From contig JAFLTJ010000017.1 of assembly GCA_022510465.1 (NCBI GenBank), positions 1-40,182 of the forward strand: 40,182 nt of DNA. Reading direction: 5' to 3'. The DNA comes from Muribaculaceae bacterium. GTDB taxonomy: Bacteria; Bacteroidota; Bacteroidia; Bacteroidales; Muribaculaceae. The notes below the pieces were generated by a model. The model saw only the letters and a program-made list of their open reading frames with translations. It was not told the DNA's origin and did no database searches. The position numbers were made by a program, and so were the translations under genes. Below, one piece after another: positions 29,762 to 38,769 of the stretch (the stretch's first letter is position 1; each line of letters opens with the position of its first letter).

Positions 29762-31663
29762 ATGAGTGATATAATCAGATTATTACCCGACTCGGTAGCC
29801 AATCAGATAGCTGCCGGAGAAGTAATTCAGCGACCGGCCTCGGTGATAAAGGAACTTGTTGAAAATGCCGTTGATGCGGGGGCGTCTTCTATCTCGATTA
29901 TAATCAAAGATGCAGGCCGAACCTTGATTCAGGTTGTCGACAACGGCTCGGGCATGAGCGATACCGATGCCCGTATGGCGTTTGAACGACACGCAACATC
30001 CAAGATAAAGAATGCCGACGACCTCTTTGCGTTACGCACCATGGGATTTCGTGGTGAAGCACTTGCGTCTATCGCTGCAATCGCTCAGATAGACCTGCGC
30101 ACCATGCTCCGCGGCGCTTCGCTTGGCACGCGCCTGCTTATTAACGGCTCGAAAGTTGAAAGTCAGGAGCCCGAGGCTTGCGTGGCCGGGACTAACATAA
30201 TGGTTAAGAATCTGTTTTTCAACGTTCCGGCACGGCGAAAATTCTTAAAGAAAGATTCAGTTGAGATGAGCAACATCATGCGTGAGTTTGAACGATTGGC
30301 GCTCGTCAACACTGAAATAGAGTTCACGCTTATACATAATGACGTGACCGTACAGCAGTTGCGACGGGGCAATCTAAAGCAACGCATAGTAGAGCTATTC
30401 GGCAAAGGTATCGACAAGCAGATAATCCCGATAAACGCCGAAGTTTCATTTGTAAAACTATCGGGGTTTGTGTCTTTACCCGAGCACGCCCGTCGCCGCA
30501 ACTCGCTCCAATATTTCTTTGTCAACGGCCGCAATATGCGGCACCCATATTTTCACAAGGCGGTCGTCTCATGTTACGAGCATTTGATTGCGCCCGATGT
30601 TCAGCCCAATTATTTTATCAATTTTGAGGTCGACCCCGCTACAATTGACGTCAATATCCACCCAACCAAACATGAAATAAAGTTTGAAGACGAGAAAGTT
30701 ATATGGCAGGTCCTTGTGGCAGCCATACGGGAGGCTTTGGGAAAATTTAATGCCGTTCCCGGAATCGATTTTGATACAGAAGGCTCGCCCGAAATTCCCA
30801 CTTTTGCGCCCAACGTAAGGGGCGAACATGGAATAGATATTGACCCGAAATACAATCCATTCACAAATGAGCGCGGCCATCAATCCTCAAAACCCGGCAG
30901 CATGGGTCGCAACGACCATCACAAGCTCGTTCAGGACTGGGAGAAGCTATATCAGAACTTCTCTGCAAACGGTGAGTCGCAACCCGGTAATACAGCAGGC
31001 TCGGAGGAGTTTACAGTTGACAGCGTTCTTAATCAGGTATCATCAGAGATTGACACAATGGGCGACAAGTTTGATGCAATTCCGGGTATCGACACAGCCA
31101 TGACAACCACCGGCGTTTTGCAAATCGCCAACCGGTACATATTAGCTCCATGCAGCGAGGGGGTCATGGTCATCGACCGTCGCAGAGCCCATATCCGCGT
31201 TCTGTACGAGCGTTTCCTATCTCTCGCCCGCGAGCACCGCTTGTCGTCACAGCACATTCTGTTTCCCGAGACTATTACTCTCAGCCCTGCCGACAACGTT
31301 GTTCTGACATCGCTGTGCCCCACTCTTACCCCCTTAGGATTTGAATTATCCTATCAGGGAAACAACAAATGGAGCATATACAGCGCGCCGGCCGAACTTG
31401 GCAACGTTAACGTGGCCGAGAGTATTTTAAGCATAATAGCCCTTGCCGGAGAAACCGGCAATGAACCGGGAGACAAACTGTATGAACAGCTGGCGCTTTC
31501 GATGGCACGAACGGCGGCCACCAACAGCCACTACAACATGAGCGATATCGAAGCCGAACAGCTGCTAAGCGACTTGTTCAGCCTTTCTACGCCAACCTAC
31601 ACTCCCGACGGGATGACGATAATTGCAACCATTCCACTTGAGGAGCTATCACGGCGGTTGTAA
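29762..31663 (+). CDS. mutL: DNA mismatch repair endonuclease MutL
   Basis: IIRLLPDSVANQIAAGEVIQRPASVIKELVENAVDAGA, GFRGEALASIAAIA, VDVNIHPTKHEI-like motif. Confidence 0.97.
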   Translation: MSDIIRLLPDSVANQIAAGEVIQRPASVIKELVENAVDAGASSISIIIKDAGRTLIQVVDNGSGMSDTDARMAFERHATSKIKNADDLFALRTMGFRGEALASIAAIAQIDLRTMLRGASLGTRLLINGSKVESQEPEACVAGTNIMVKNLFFNVPARRKFLKKDSVEMSNIMREFERLALVNTEIEFTLIHNDVTVQQLRRGNLKQRIVELFGKGIDKQIIPINAEVSFVKLSGFVSLPEHARRRNSLQYFFVNGRNMRHPYFHKAVVSCYEHLIAPDVQPNYFINFEVDPATIDVNIHPTKHEIKFEDEKVIWQVLVAAIREALGKFNAVPGIDFDTEGSPEIPTFAPNVRGEHGIDIDPKYNPFTNERGHQSSKPGSMGRNDHHKLVQDWEKLYQNFSANGESQPGNTAGSEEFTVDSVLNQVSSEIDTMGDKFDAIPGIDTAMTTTGVLQIANRYILAPCSEGVMVIDRRRAHIRVLYERFLSLAREHRLSSQHILFPETITLSPADNVVLTSLCPTLTPLGFELSYQGNNKWSIYSAPAELGNVNVAESILSIIALAGETGNEPGDKLYEQLALSMARTAATNSHYNMSDIEAEQLLSDLFSLSTPTYTPDGMTIIATIPLEELSRRL

Positions 31664-31683
31664 ACCGACCGGGGATAGACATC

Positions 31684-32562
31684 CTAATCAACGAGATTTT
31701 GAGGAAGAACCGGCATTGCGCCATTTTGGGTGCACACGTATGCCGAAACCTCCACCGCCCGTTTGTGGGCCTCCACGATAGATTTGCCTTTGAGTATCAT
31801 CGCTATAAAAGCGGCAGTAAACGAGTCTCCGGCACCAACAGTATCGGCAACCTCAACTTTGGGTGTATCAACAAATGACACTTTACCAGGGCTGAATACA
31901 TAGCTACCGTTCACACCACAGGTGAGAATTAACATCTTGAGGTTATATTTATCGAGCAACGCCTTGCATACATTCTCAAAATCAGAGTCGGCGAAATCAA
32001 ACATGCGGCTTACAATCTCCAGTTCCTCATCGTTTATTTTCAGTATATTACACTGTTCCAACGACTTACAGATAACATCTTCGGTATAGAAATTCTGGCG
32101 CAGGTTAATGTCAAATATTTTCAACGTGTCGTCGCCATCGCCCATATCATTGATAAAATCGTTGATAGTTTTACGCGATACTTCCGACCGCTGGGCAAGC
32201 GACCCGAAGCAAACAGCACGAGCGTTGCGGGCTATCGCTTTCAACTCGTCGGTATAAGGGATGTTGTCCCAGGCCACATTCTGCCTGATGTCATACATTG
32301 GAATACCGTTATCATCAAGTTCCACCATCACAGTCCCGGTAGGATAAGACACTCGCTCAAGCTTATAGTTCAGATTTTTCTCGTCAAAGTTGGCCACTAT
32401 TTCACTGCCCAGTTCATCATCGCCTATGGCGCTGACAGCACAACTGTCGAGACCGAATTGTGAAACGTGGTATGCAAAGTTGGCAGGCGCACCACCTATT
32501 TTCTTACCTTCGGGAAGTACATCCCACAGGGCCTCGCCCATGCCGACAATAAGATTTTTCAT
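31684..32562 (-). CDS. PfkB-family carbohydrate kinase (fructokinase-like)
   Basis: GMGEALWDVLPEGKKIGGAPANFAYH; ADTVGAGDSFTAAF. Confidence 0.92.
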   Translation of the reverse strand: MKNLIVGMGEALWDVLPEGKKIGGAPANFAYHVSQFGLDSCAVSAIGDDELGSEIVANFDEKNLNYKLERVSYPTGTVMVELDDNGIPMYDIRQNVAWDNIPYTDELKAIARNARAVCFGSLAQRSEVSRKTINDFINDMGDGDDTLKIFDINLRQNFYTEDVICKSLEQCNILKINDEELEIVSRMFDFADSDFENVCKALLDKYNLKMLILTCGVNGSYVFSPGKVSFVDTPKVEVADTVGAGDSFTAAFIAMILKGKSIVEAHKRAVEVSAYVCTQNGAMPVLPQNLVD

Positions 32563-32577
32563 GATATTGATTGTTTA

Positions 32578-33762
32578 TCAGTTTGTTTTCTTGATTTTAG
32601 TTGTATATAAAAGAAGATATAATACGCCGATAGTCATTACGGCTACGGCACCCCACTGCCCTACGGCATCGGAAGCCGCACCCATAGCCAGCGGGAACAC
32701 AGTTCCTCCAAACAAGCCCATAATCATCAGACCTGAAACTTCGTTTTTCTTACTCGGTTTGTTGTTGAGAGCCTGAGCAAAAATTACCGGGAAGATATTG
32801 GAGTTGCCAAGACCTATCAAAGCCAAACATGCGTATATTAAAAATAGAGAGTCAAGGAAAAAGAGCCCAATCATGGCTATTAGCATTAGCAACGCGCTTA
32901 TACCGAAAAATATTTTTTGTGACATCGAGCGCAACAGGAATGCCCCGAGGAAACAACCGGCGGTACGGAAAATGAAATAAATCGTGGTTGCGTATGCCGC
33001 ATCTTCAAGCGGGAGGGAGAGGCGCTCCATGATAATCTTAGGCGCAGTAGTGTTGGTTCCCACATCAATACCTACATGACACATAATGCCGAGGAAACAG
33101 AGCAAAACAAACGGGTTTCCAAGCAACTTGACGCTGGCCATAATACCCGAAGCCTTATCCGGCTCCTCCTCCTCGATGGGTGTCGCTCCAAGCATAGCGA
33201 TTGACAGGAAGCTGACAACGGCATACACCACAAAAAGAACTCGCCAGCCAAGACCGAAAGTGGTCATCGCTGTGGTTGCTCCCCACGTTGCAATAATAGG
33301 AGCAAGGAAAGATGCAATAGCCTTAACAAATTGGCCGAATGTAAGCGTCGAGGCCAGCTTATCCGAACTTATAAGATTGGAGACAAGCGGATTGAGCGAT
33401 GTTTGCATTATAGCATTACCAATGCCGAGCAGCGAGAATGAAACGAGCATTATCATATAGGAGCTGCCAAAACAAGGAGTTATAAGAGAAAGAGTAGTGA
33501 CTGCAAGCGATATAAGAACGGTTTTTTTGCGGCCAATACGATTCATCAGCAATCCTGTCGGAACCGAAAATATCAGGAACCAAAAGAAAACAAGCGATGG
33601 GAACAGGTTTGCCTCAGAATCGGTTAGACCAAGATCTTTCTGGACAAAGTTAGAACCGGTGCCAACAAGGTCGACAAATCCCATTGCGAAAAAGCAGAGC
33701 ATCACCGGAACGATTTGCATCAGCGAGCTGCGGCTGTTTGTAGCAGAAGTTTGATTAGTCAT
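32578..33762 (-). CDS. MFS sugar transporter
   Basis: 394 aa, about 12 hydrophobic helices; GFVDLVGTGSNFVQKDLGL; MNRIGRKKTVL loop; sugar PUL context. Confidence 0.88.
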   Translation of the reverse strand: MTNQTSATNSRSSLMQIVPVMLCFFAMGFVDLVGTGSNFVQKDLGLTDSEANLFPSLVFFWFLIFSVPTGLLMNRIGRKKTVLISLAVTTLSLITPCFGSSYMIMLVSFSLLGIGNAIMQTSLNPLVSNLISSDKLASTLTFGQFVKAIASFLAPIIATWGATTAMTTFGLGWRVLFVVYAVVSFLSIAMLGATPIEEEEPDKASGIMASVKLLGNPFVLLCFLGIMCHVGIDVGTNTTAPKIIMERLSLPLEDAAYATTIYFIFRTAGCFLGAFLLRSMSQKIFFGISALLMLIAMIGLFFLDSLFLIYACLALIGLGNSNIFPVIFAQALNNKPSKKNEVSGLMIMGLFGGTVFPLAMGAASDAVGQWGAVAVMTIGVLYLLLYTTKIKKTN

Positions 33763-33798
33763 ATTCGGGTTGTTTTGGGGAGATATTGTTTTTATGGA

Positions 33799-35655
33799 TT
33801 ATTTATTTTCAACAGAGATAGGATATACTGTAACACCCGACAGGCGTGCATTTCCTGAAGTTGAGTTAATGTTTAGTTGTGAGAACGGCTCGGTTGGCAG
33901 CACCAGATTAGTCATAGCAAATTTGCCATCTTTCTCAAAAATTTCGATACTTGAGCGGTCTATAAAAATACGCAAGCTGATTTTACCGTTGTTCTCAAAC
34001 GTCGGAGCGACAGTCAGAGCCGGATAATTTTCATTGAAGTCAACATTTCCGCTCTGTGTACGGTCAAAAGTGAACAGATGAGCCTTTGAGTCGTATGCCA
34101 TGACAACCTTATCGCCTGCGGCGTTTGACAACGTAAGTCTGACCGGATTGTTGTTTGACACAATATCAACAACTATTTCACAGATTCCATCGTTTGCTGC
34201 CGGCAATTCTACTGTATGGCCTAATCTGTTTATATTGACATTCTTCAACGATACAGAGGCCTGCTGGCGAAGTTTCAGCAATTCGGGCGAGGGCTTTGAT
34301 GACGCGTAATACTGACCGTCGGCACCCCTGAACAGACCTATTTCACGCGGTAAGGTGTTAGCGCTGCGGAACTGAAGAGTTGGAACCTGGTCGGCATACT
34401 GCCAGTTGCTCATCCATCCAATCACGGTTCGACGATTGGCAGGCGCGTCACTCCAGCTGACGGCTGCATAGAAGTCCTTGCCAAAATCAAGCCATTTTGT
34501 GGGCACATATCCGCCCGGAGTTGTATCGGCAGTGAATGTTTCGCCGTCAAAGTTGCCTATGAAGTATTGGGTAGCACTGCCGCCGAATGGCCCGCCTGGA
34601 TTTAGATTGACAATCATCATCCATTTCTTATCGCCCGACCCGGGTACTGTCAGTTCAAACAGGTCAGGACATTCCCACACGCCGTCACGGGCACCGAGCC
34701 CCTTACCAAAGTGGCTGGCAAGAGTCCAGGTCTTGAGGTCGGGCGACGTGAAAAGTAGAATCTCCTTTTCAAGCGCGTGGGCAAGGACAAGATTCCACAG
34801 CCCGGTTTCTTTATTAAAGAACATATTGGGGTCACGTGCCTCAGTGGGCAGGGTTATGACCGGATTGTCGGCATAATTATCAAATGTCAAGCCATCATCG
34901 GTGCTTGCTGCAAGGCTCTGCATCTGATAATCGCCGGCCGAAGTATAGAGTGCTATGACTGCGTTTTCACCAAATCCGGCCGTATTGTTCCGGTCAATGG
35001 CGGCGCTGCCGCTGAATATGCTTCCAAGGTCGTTTGGCTCAATGGCTACCGGTTGATGTTCCCAATGAATGAGATCGGTTGACGTAGAGTGACCCCATGT
35101 CATATTTTGCCATCGCGACCCGTATGGATTCCATTGATAATATAGATTCCACACCCCGTCTTTATAGAACATGCCGTTCGGGTCGTTCATCCAGCCATAC
35201 AGCGGGGTGTGATGGTAGACCGGCCGATATTTTTCAGTGTTGGACACATTCAGCGTATCGGCCAGCTTCAAATCACTGAGCCACAACTCTTTTCTCACGG
35301 TCTGCTTGCCGGGATGAAGAGATGTATTTAAGACCGTCTGGCTATGAGGCGCGGTAACACGTAAAACCACATTCTCACCCTTGTAAGGAGATAAATTGAA
35401 TGGAACTGTGTAATCAACATTATTGTTGGCTAATCGCACATAAAATGTTTTGACAATCTTGCCGTTAACAAGAAGTTCTACTTTTGAATCGTCGACCGAT
35501 TCTTGTACGGGCAACATCAGATAATTGTCGATGGCATGAATGCGAACCATGGTTTGCGACGGTCCGACATTGACCACTTTCAGGTCATGCTTCTCTCCGG
35601 CCAAAGTCGGGAAAAGTACCACTGCCGATAAAATTGCTGTCAGTATCTTTTTCAT
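33799..35655 (-). CDS. Glycoside hydrolase family 32 (levanase/inulinase type) with N-terminal DUF4980-like domain
   Basis: GWMNDPNGMFY, FSGSAAIDRNN, EARDPNMFF, WECPDLFEL; cleavable signal peptide from MKKILTAILS. Confidence 0.93.
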   Translation of the reverse strand: MKKILTAILSAVVLFPTLAGEKHDLKVVNVGPSQTMVRIHAIDNYLMLPVQESVDDSKVELLVNGKIVKTFYVRLANNNVDYTVPFNLSPYKGENVVLRVTAPHSQTVLNTSLHPGKQTVRKELWLSDLKLADTLNVSNTEKYRPVYHHTPLYGWMNDPNGMFYKDGVWNLYYQWNPYGSRWQNMTWGHSTSTDLIHWEHQPVAIEPNDLGSIFSGSAAIDRNNTAGFGENAVIALYTSAGDYQMQSLAASTDDGLTFDNYADNPVITLPTEARDPNMFFNKETGLWNLVLAHALEKEILLFTSPDLKTWTLASHFGKGLGARDGVWECPDLFELTVPGSGDKKWMMIVNLNPGGPFGGSATQYFIGNFDGETFTADTTPGGYVPTKWLDFGKDFYAAVSWSDAPANRRTVIGWMSNWQYADQVPTLQFRSANTLPREIGLFRGADGQYYASSKPSPELLKLRQQASVSLKNVNINRLGHTVELPAANDGICEIVVDIVSNNNPVRLTLSNAAGDKVVMAYDSKAHLFTFDRTQSGNVDFNENYPALTVAPTFENNGKISLRIFIDRSSIEIFEKDGKFAMTNLVLPTEPFSQLNINSTSGNARLSGVTVYPISVENK

Positions 35656-35701
35656 TTTTGGATATATTTTCAAGTTAACAGGCCTTAAGCCTCTGCATTT
35701 G

Positions 35702-35709
35702 CAAAACTA
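35702..35709 (-). promoter_or_regulatory. -7 box (TAGTTTTG on minus strand) for GH32
   Basis: Plus-strand caaaacta, TAnnTTTG consensus. Confidence 0.45.
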
Positions 35710-35737
35710 TTGAATATAAATCTATTAAAAATATCAC

Positions 35738-35764
35738 ATTTGTTGCAACCTCTATAAATATTGT
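35738..35764 (+). promoter_or_regulatory. Candidate PUL operator copy 1
   Basis: ATTTGTTGCAACctcTaTAAAtATTGT; 22/27 identical to 38634-38660. Confidence 0.55.
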
Positions 35765-35815
35765 TAAAAAGGCACAAAATTCATACCAAATGATTAGATT
35801 TTCAAAAACATGTTC

Positions 35816-35823
35816 TAAATTTG
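35816..35823 (+). promoter_or_regulatory. -7 box (TAAATTTG) for the HTCS gene
   Basis: TAnnTTTG consensus, 30 bp before ATG 35853. Confidence 0.45.
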
Positions 35824-35852
35824 CTTACAGGTCTTATTTTCAATCCTGTTTA

Positions 35853-38621
35853 ATGCTAAAATTCTTATTTCGCTTTTTAACAGCGGTCGTAATATCGGCA
35901 CTGGCAGTGTCAATGCCCGGGTGCCGGCATGATAACAAGTTATATATCGGAATCTCGCAATGTAGCGATGATGACTGGCGCAATAAAATGAACCGCGAGA
36001 TTCTACGAGAGCTGATGTTTCACCCTAATGTTGAAGTGGAGATACGATCGGCCGACGACGACAGCCACAAACAAATCCGGGATATTCGCTATTTTGTGGA
36101 CCATAAAGTAGACATTCTCATCGTGGCGCCAAACGAGGCTGAAGCCCTAACCCCAGTCATAAAGGAAACATACGAGAAAGGCATCCCGGTAGTGGTATTT
36201 GACCGAGATATAAACGGGGACTACTTCACTGCATTCCAGGGGGCCAACAATGCCGACATCGGAGCTCACGCCGCCAGCTTTGTACTTAGTCAAATTGCCC
36301 GGAAGCCGCGTATTCTCGAAGTTTATGGTCTTGACGGCTCCACTCCGGCCATGGGCAGGCATGAGGGCTTTTATAACACTTTAAAGGAACACGCCGACAC
36401 AGTTCAGATTACAACTGTTTATGGCAACTGGAATTACGAAGATGCATATAAAGCGGTAACAGATGTTCTTACCAAAGATTCGGCCTTTGACATCATATAC
36501 GCTCATAATGACCGTATGGCTTTAGCAGCCAGGGAAGTAGCCGACAAGATTGGCATCAGACCGCTTATCATAGGTATCGACGCCGCGCCCGAAATAGGAA
36601 TGAAAGCCGTTGCCGAGGGCAAAATAGACGCCTCGTTCCTATATCCGACCGAAGGTGTAAAACTGATAAACACTGCGCTTGCCATTTTAAACGATGAACC
36701 ATACGAGCGCATAACCATGATACCATCGTCATCGGTTGTTACCGCCGACAATGTTGAGGCTCTACTACTGCAGCACGAAGAGCTGATTCACGAGACTGAA
36801 CACCTGGAAGACCTTAAAGAGCAGCTTGACAACTATTGGGAACAGCACACCACCCAGCGTGGCTTGCTTATCGCAATGATTATTATTCTTATTTTGGCTT
36901 TCATCGTGATTTTTTCTGTTATCAGAGCTATCTGGAGCCATAAACGACACCGACAGATGCTTGCCCAACAAAATGCTCAATTGGAGAAGCAGAAAAACGA
37001 ATTAATCAGCCTCAATGACCAGCTTGAGAAAGCGACTCAATCAAAACTCGTCTTTTTCACCAATGTATCACACGATTTACGTACACCCATTACGCTCATA
37101 TCCGAACCGATTGCCCAGCTTTCGGTCGCATCAAATCTCACCGAACAACAGAGGTCGCTCATACGAATTGCCGACAAGAACGTACACATACTCAAGCGAT
37201 TAATCAATCAAATTCTTGATTTCCGCAAGTATGAGAACGACAAGCTTGACCTAAATCTGACCGAAATTGACTTGGGAAAAGCGGTAGCCGACTGGCTATC
37301 TACATTTGAAGCCGTGGCCAAAAAGCGACATATACAATTAACCGCTGACATTCAAGAGGATAACATGGTGATGGCGGTTGACGCCGAGAAGATTGAGCGC
37401 GTGTTTTTCAATCTCGTTTCCAATGCATTTAAGTATTCCCCCGACAAGGCTACAATTCACGTTGTTTGTGCAACAAAACAAAATCGAGCCATAATCAGCG
37501 TTGAAGACACCGGCAAAGGAATTGCACGGGAGGATATAAAAAGTGTATTTGACCGCTTTTTCCAGGTTGATAGAGTGCATCCAACCGGCTCGGGCATTGG
37601 ACTGTCATTATCTAAAGCATTTGTTGAGATGCATGGCGGCACGATAGCTGTTGAAAGTGAGGAGGGAAAAGGCTCCAGGTTTATTGTCGAGCTACCAATA
37701 AAGCATATTGCCAAAGATGCAGTGGATGTTGAGAAAAATATTGGCGAACATGATGTCAATGCCGAGCTCGACATGGTAGAACGCCCCGAAGCCGATGTAG
37801 ACCCGTCAAAACCGGTTCTGCTTATCATAGACGACAACGAGGATATTCTCAATCTTGTCAACCAACTGCTTGGTGATGAATATAACGTTCTTGCTGCGTC
37901 AAACGGGAAAAGCGGAATCAGAATGGCAACCAAATATGTTCCCGACGTGATAATCTGCGACGTGATGATGCCTATTATGAACGGGCTTGAATGCACACGC
38001 AATCTGCGCAGTGAGATATCGACATCCCACATACCAATACTTATGCTTACCGCTTGTTCTTTAGACGAGCAAAGAGTTCAAGGCTATGAAAGCGGAGCCG
38101 ACGGATACCTGTCAAAACCTTTTAATATCGATGTACTTAGAGCCCGATTGCGTTCACTTATAGAAAACCGGCGCATAATAAGTAATTTGTGGAAAGGAAA
38201 TTCAACCATGCTCGCAACCACAGCCACGGAGCCTAATAGAGCTGAGGTCGCATTAAAGAAAGGCATATCGGGAATTGATGACGAATTTTATCATCGTTTT
38301 GTAGACCTTGTAAACAAACGGATGTCTGACTCCTCGCTCAATGTTGAGAGTCTGGCTGGAGAATTAGGTCTTGCAAGATCGCAGTTCTACCGTAAAATAA
38401 AAGCTCTTACCAATTATTCTCCGGTTGAATTATTGCGCAGTATGCGACTGAAACGCGCGCGACAGATGCTAACCACCACCGAACTCAGCATAAGCGAGAT
38501 TGGATATGAGGTAGGTTTTTCTTCGGCTGCATATTTCTCCAAATGTTTCCATGACGAATTTGGCGAAACGCCGTCACAGCTGCGCGATAGGCTTGGACAA
38601 GGCTCGAACAACACCCCTTAA
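35853..38621 (+). CDS. Hybrid two-component system protein (periplasmic sugar-binding sensor, HisKA/HATPase, receiver, AraC HTH)
   Basis: LYIGISQCSDDDWRNKMNRE..ADDDSHKQIRDI periplasmic-binding fold; FFTNVSHDLRTPITLI; FFNLVSNAFKYS; LLIIDDNEDILNLV; C-terminal AraC HTH. Start moved downstream of the -7 box. Confidence 0.93.
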   Translation: MLKFLFRFLTAVVISALAVSMPGCRHDNKLYIGISQCSDDDWRNKMNREILRELMFHPNVEVEIRSADDDSHKQIRDIRYFVDHKVDILIVAPNEAEALTPVIKETYEKGIPVVVFDRDINGDYFTAFQGANNADIGAHAASFVLSQIARKPRILEVYGLDGSTPAMGRHEGFYNTLKEHADTVQITTVYGNWNYEDAYKAVTDVLTKDSAFDIIYAHNDRMALAAREVADKIGIRPLIIGIDAAPEIGMKAVAEGKIDASFLYPTEGVKLINTALAILNDEPYERITMIPSSSVVTADNVEALLLQHEELIHETEHLEDLKEQLDNYWEQHTTQRGLLIAMIIILILAFIVIFSVIRAIWSHKRHRQMLAQQNAQLEKQKNELISLNDQLEKATQSKLVFFTNVSHDLRTPITLISEPIAQLSVASNLTEQQRSLIRIADKNVHILKRLINQILDFRKYENDKLDLNLTEIDLGKAVADWLSTFEAVAKKRHIQLTADIQEDNMVMAVDAEKIERVFFNLVSNAFKYSPDKATIHVVCATKQNRAIISVEDTGKGIAREDIKSVFDRFFQVDRVHPTGSGIGLSLSKAFVEMHGGTIAVESEEGKGSRFIVELPIKHIAKDAVDVEKNIGEHDVNAELDMVERPEADVDPSKPVLLIIDDNEDILNLVNQLLGDEYNVLAASNGKSGIRMATKYVPDVIICDVMMPIMNGLECTRNLRSEISTSHIPILMLTACSLDEQRVQGYESGADGYLSKPFNIDVLRARLRSLIENRRIISNLWKGNSTMLATTATEPNRAEVALKKGISGIDDEFYHRFVDLVNKRMSDSSLNVESLAGELGLARSQFYRKIKALTNYSPVELLRSMRLKRARQMLTTTELSISEIGYEVGFSSAAYFSKCFHDEFGETPSQLRDRLGQGSNNTP

Positions 38622-38633
38622 AGCAATTTTGAA

Positions 38634-38660
38634 ATTTGTTGCAACGATTGTAAAAATTGT
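38634..38660 (+). promoter_or_regulatory. Candidate PUL operator copy 2, upstream of susC
   Basis: ATTTGTTGCAACgatTgTAAAaATTGT. Confidence 0.55.
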
Positions 38661-38769
38661 GTCATTGTGTGATTTTTATAATCCTATGGAACAAATATGA
38701 TATTGAGACTAAAGTTGTTATAGTTTCTTTGCCGGAAAATAACAATTAACCAATCAACTTTAAATCTCA

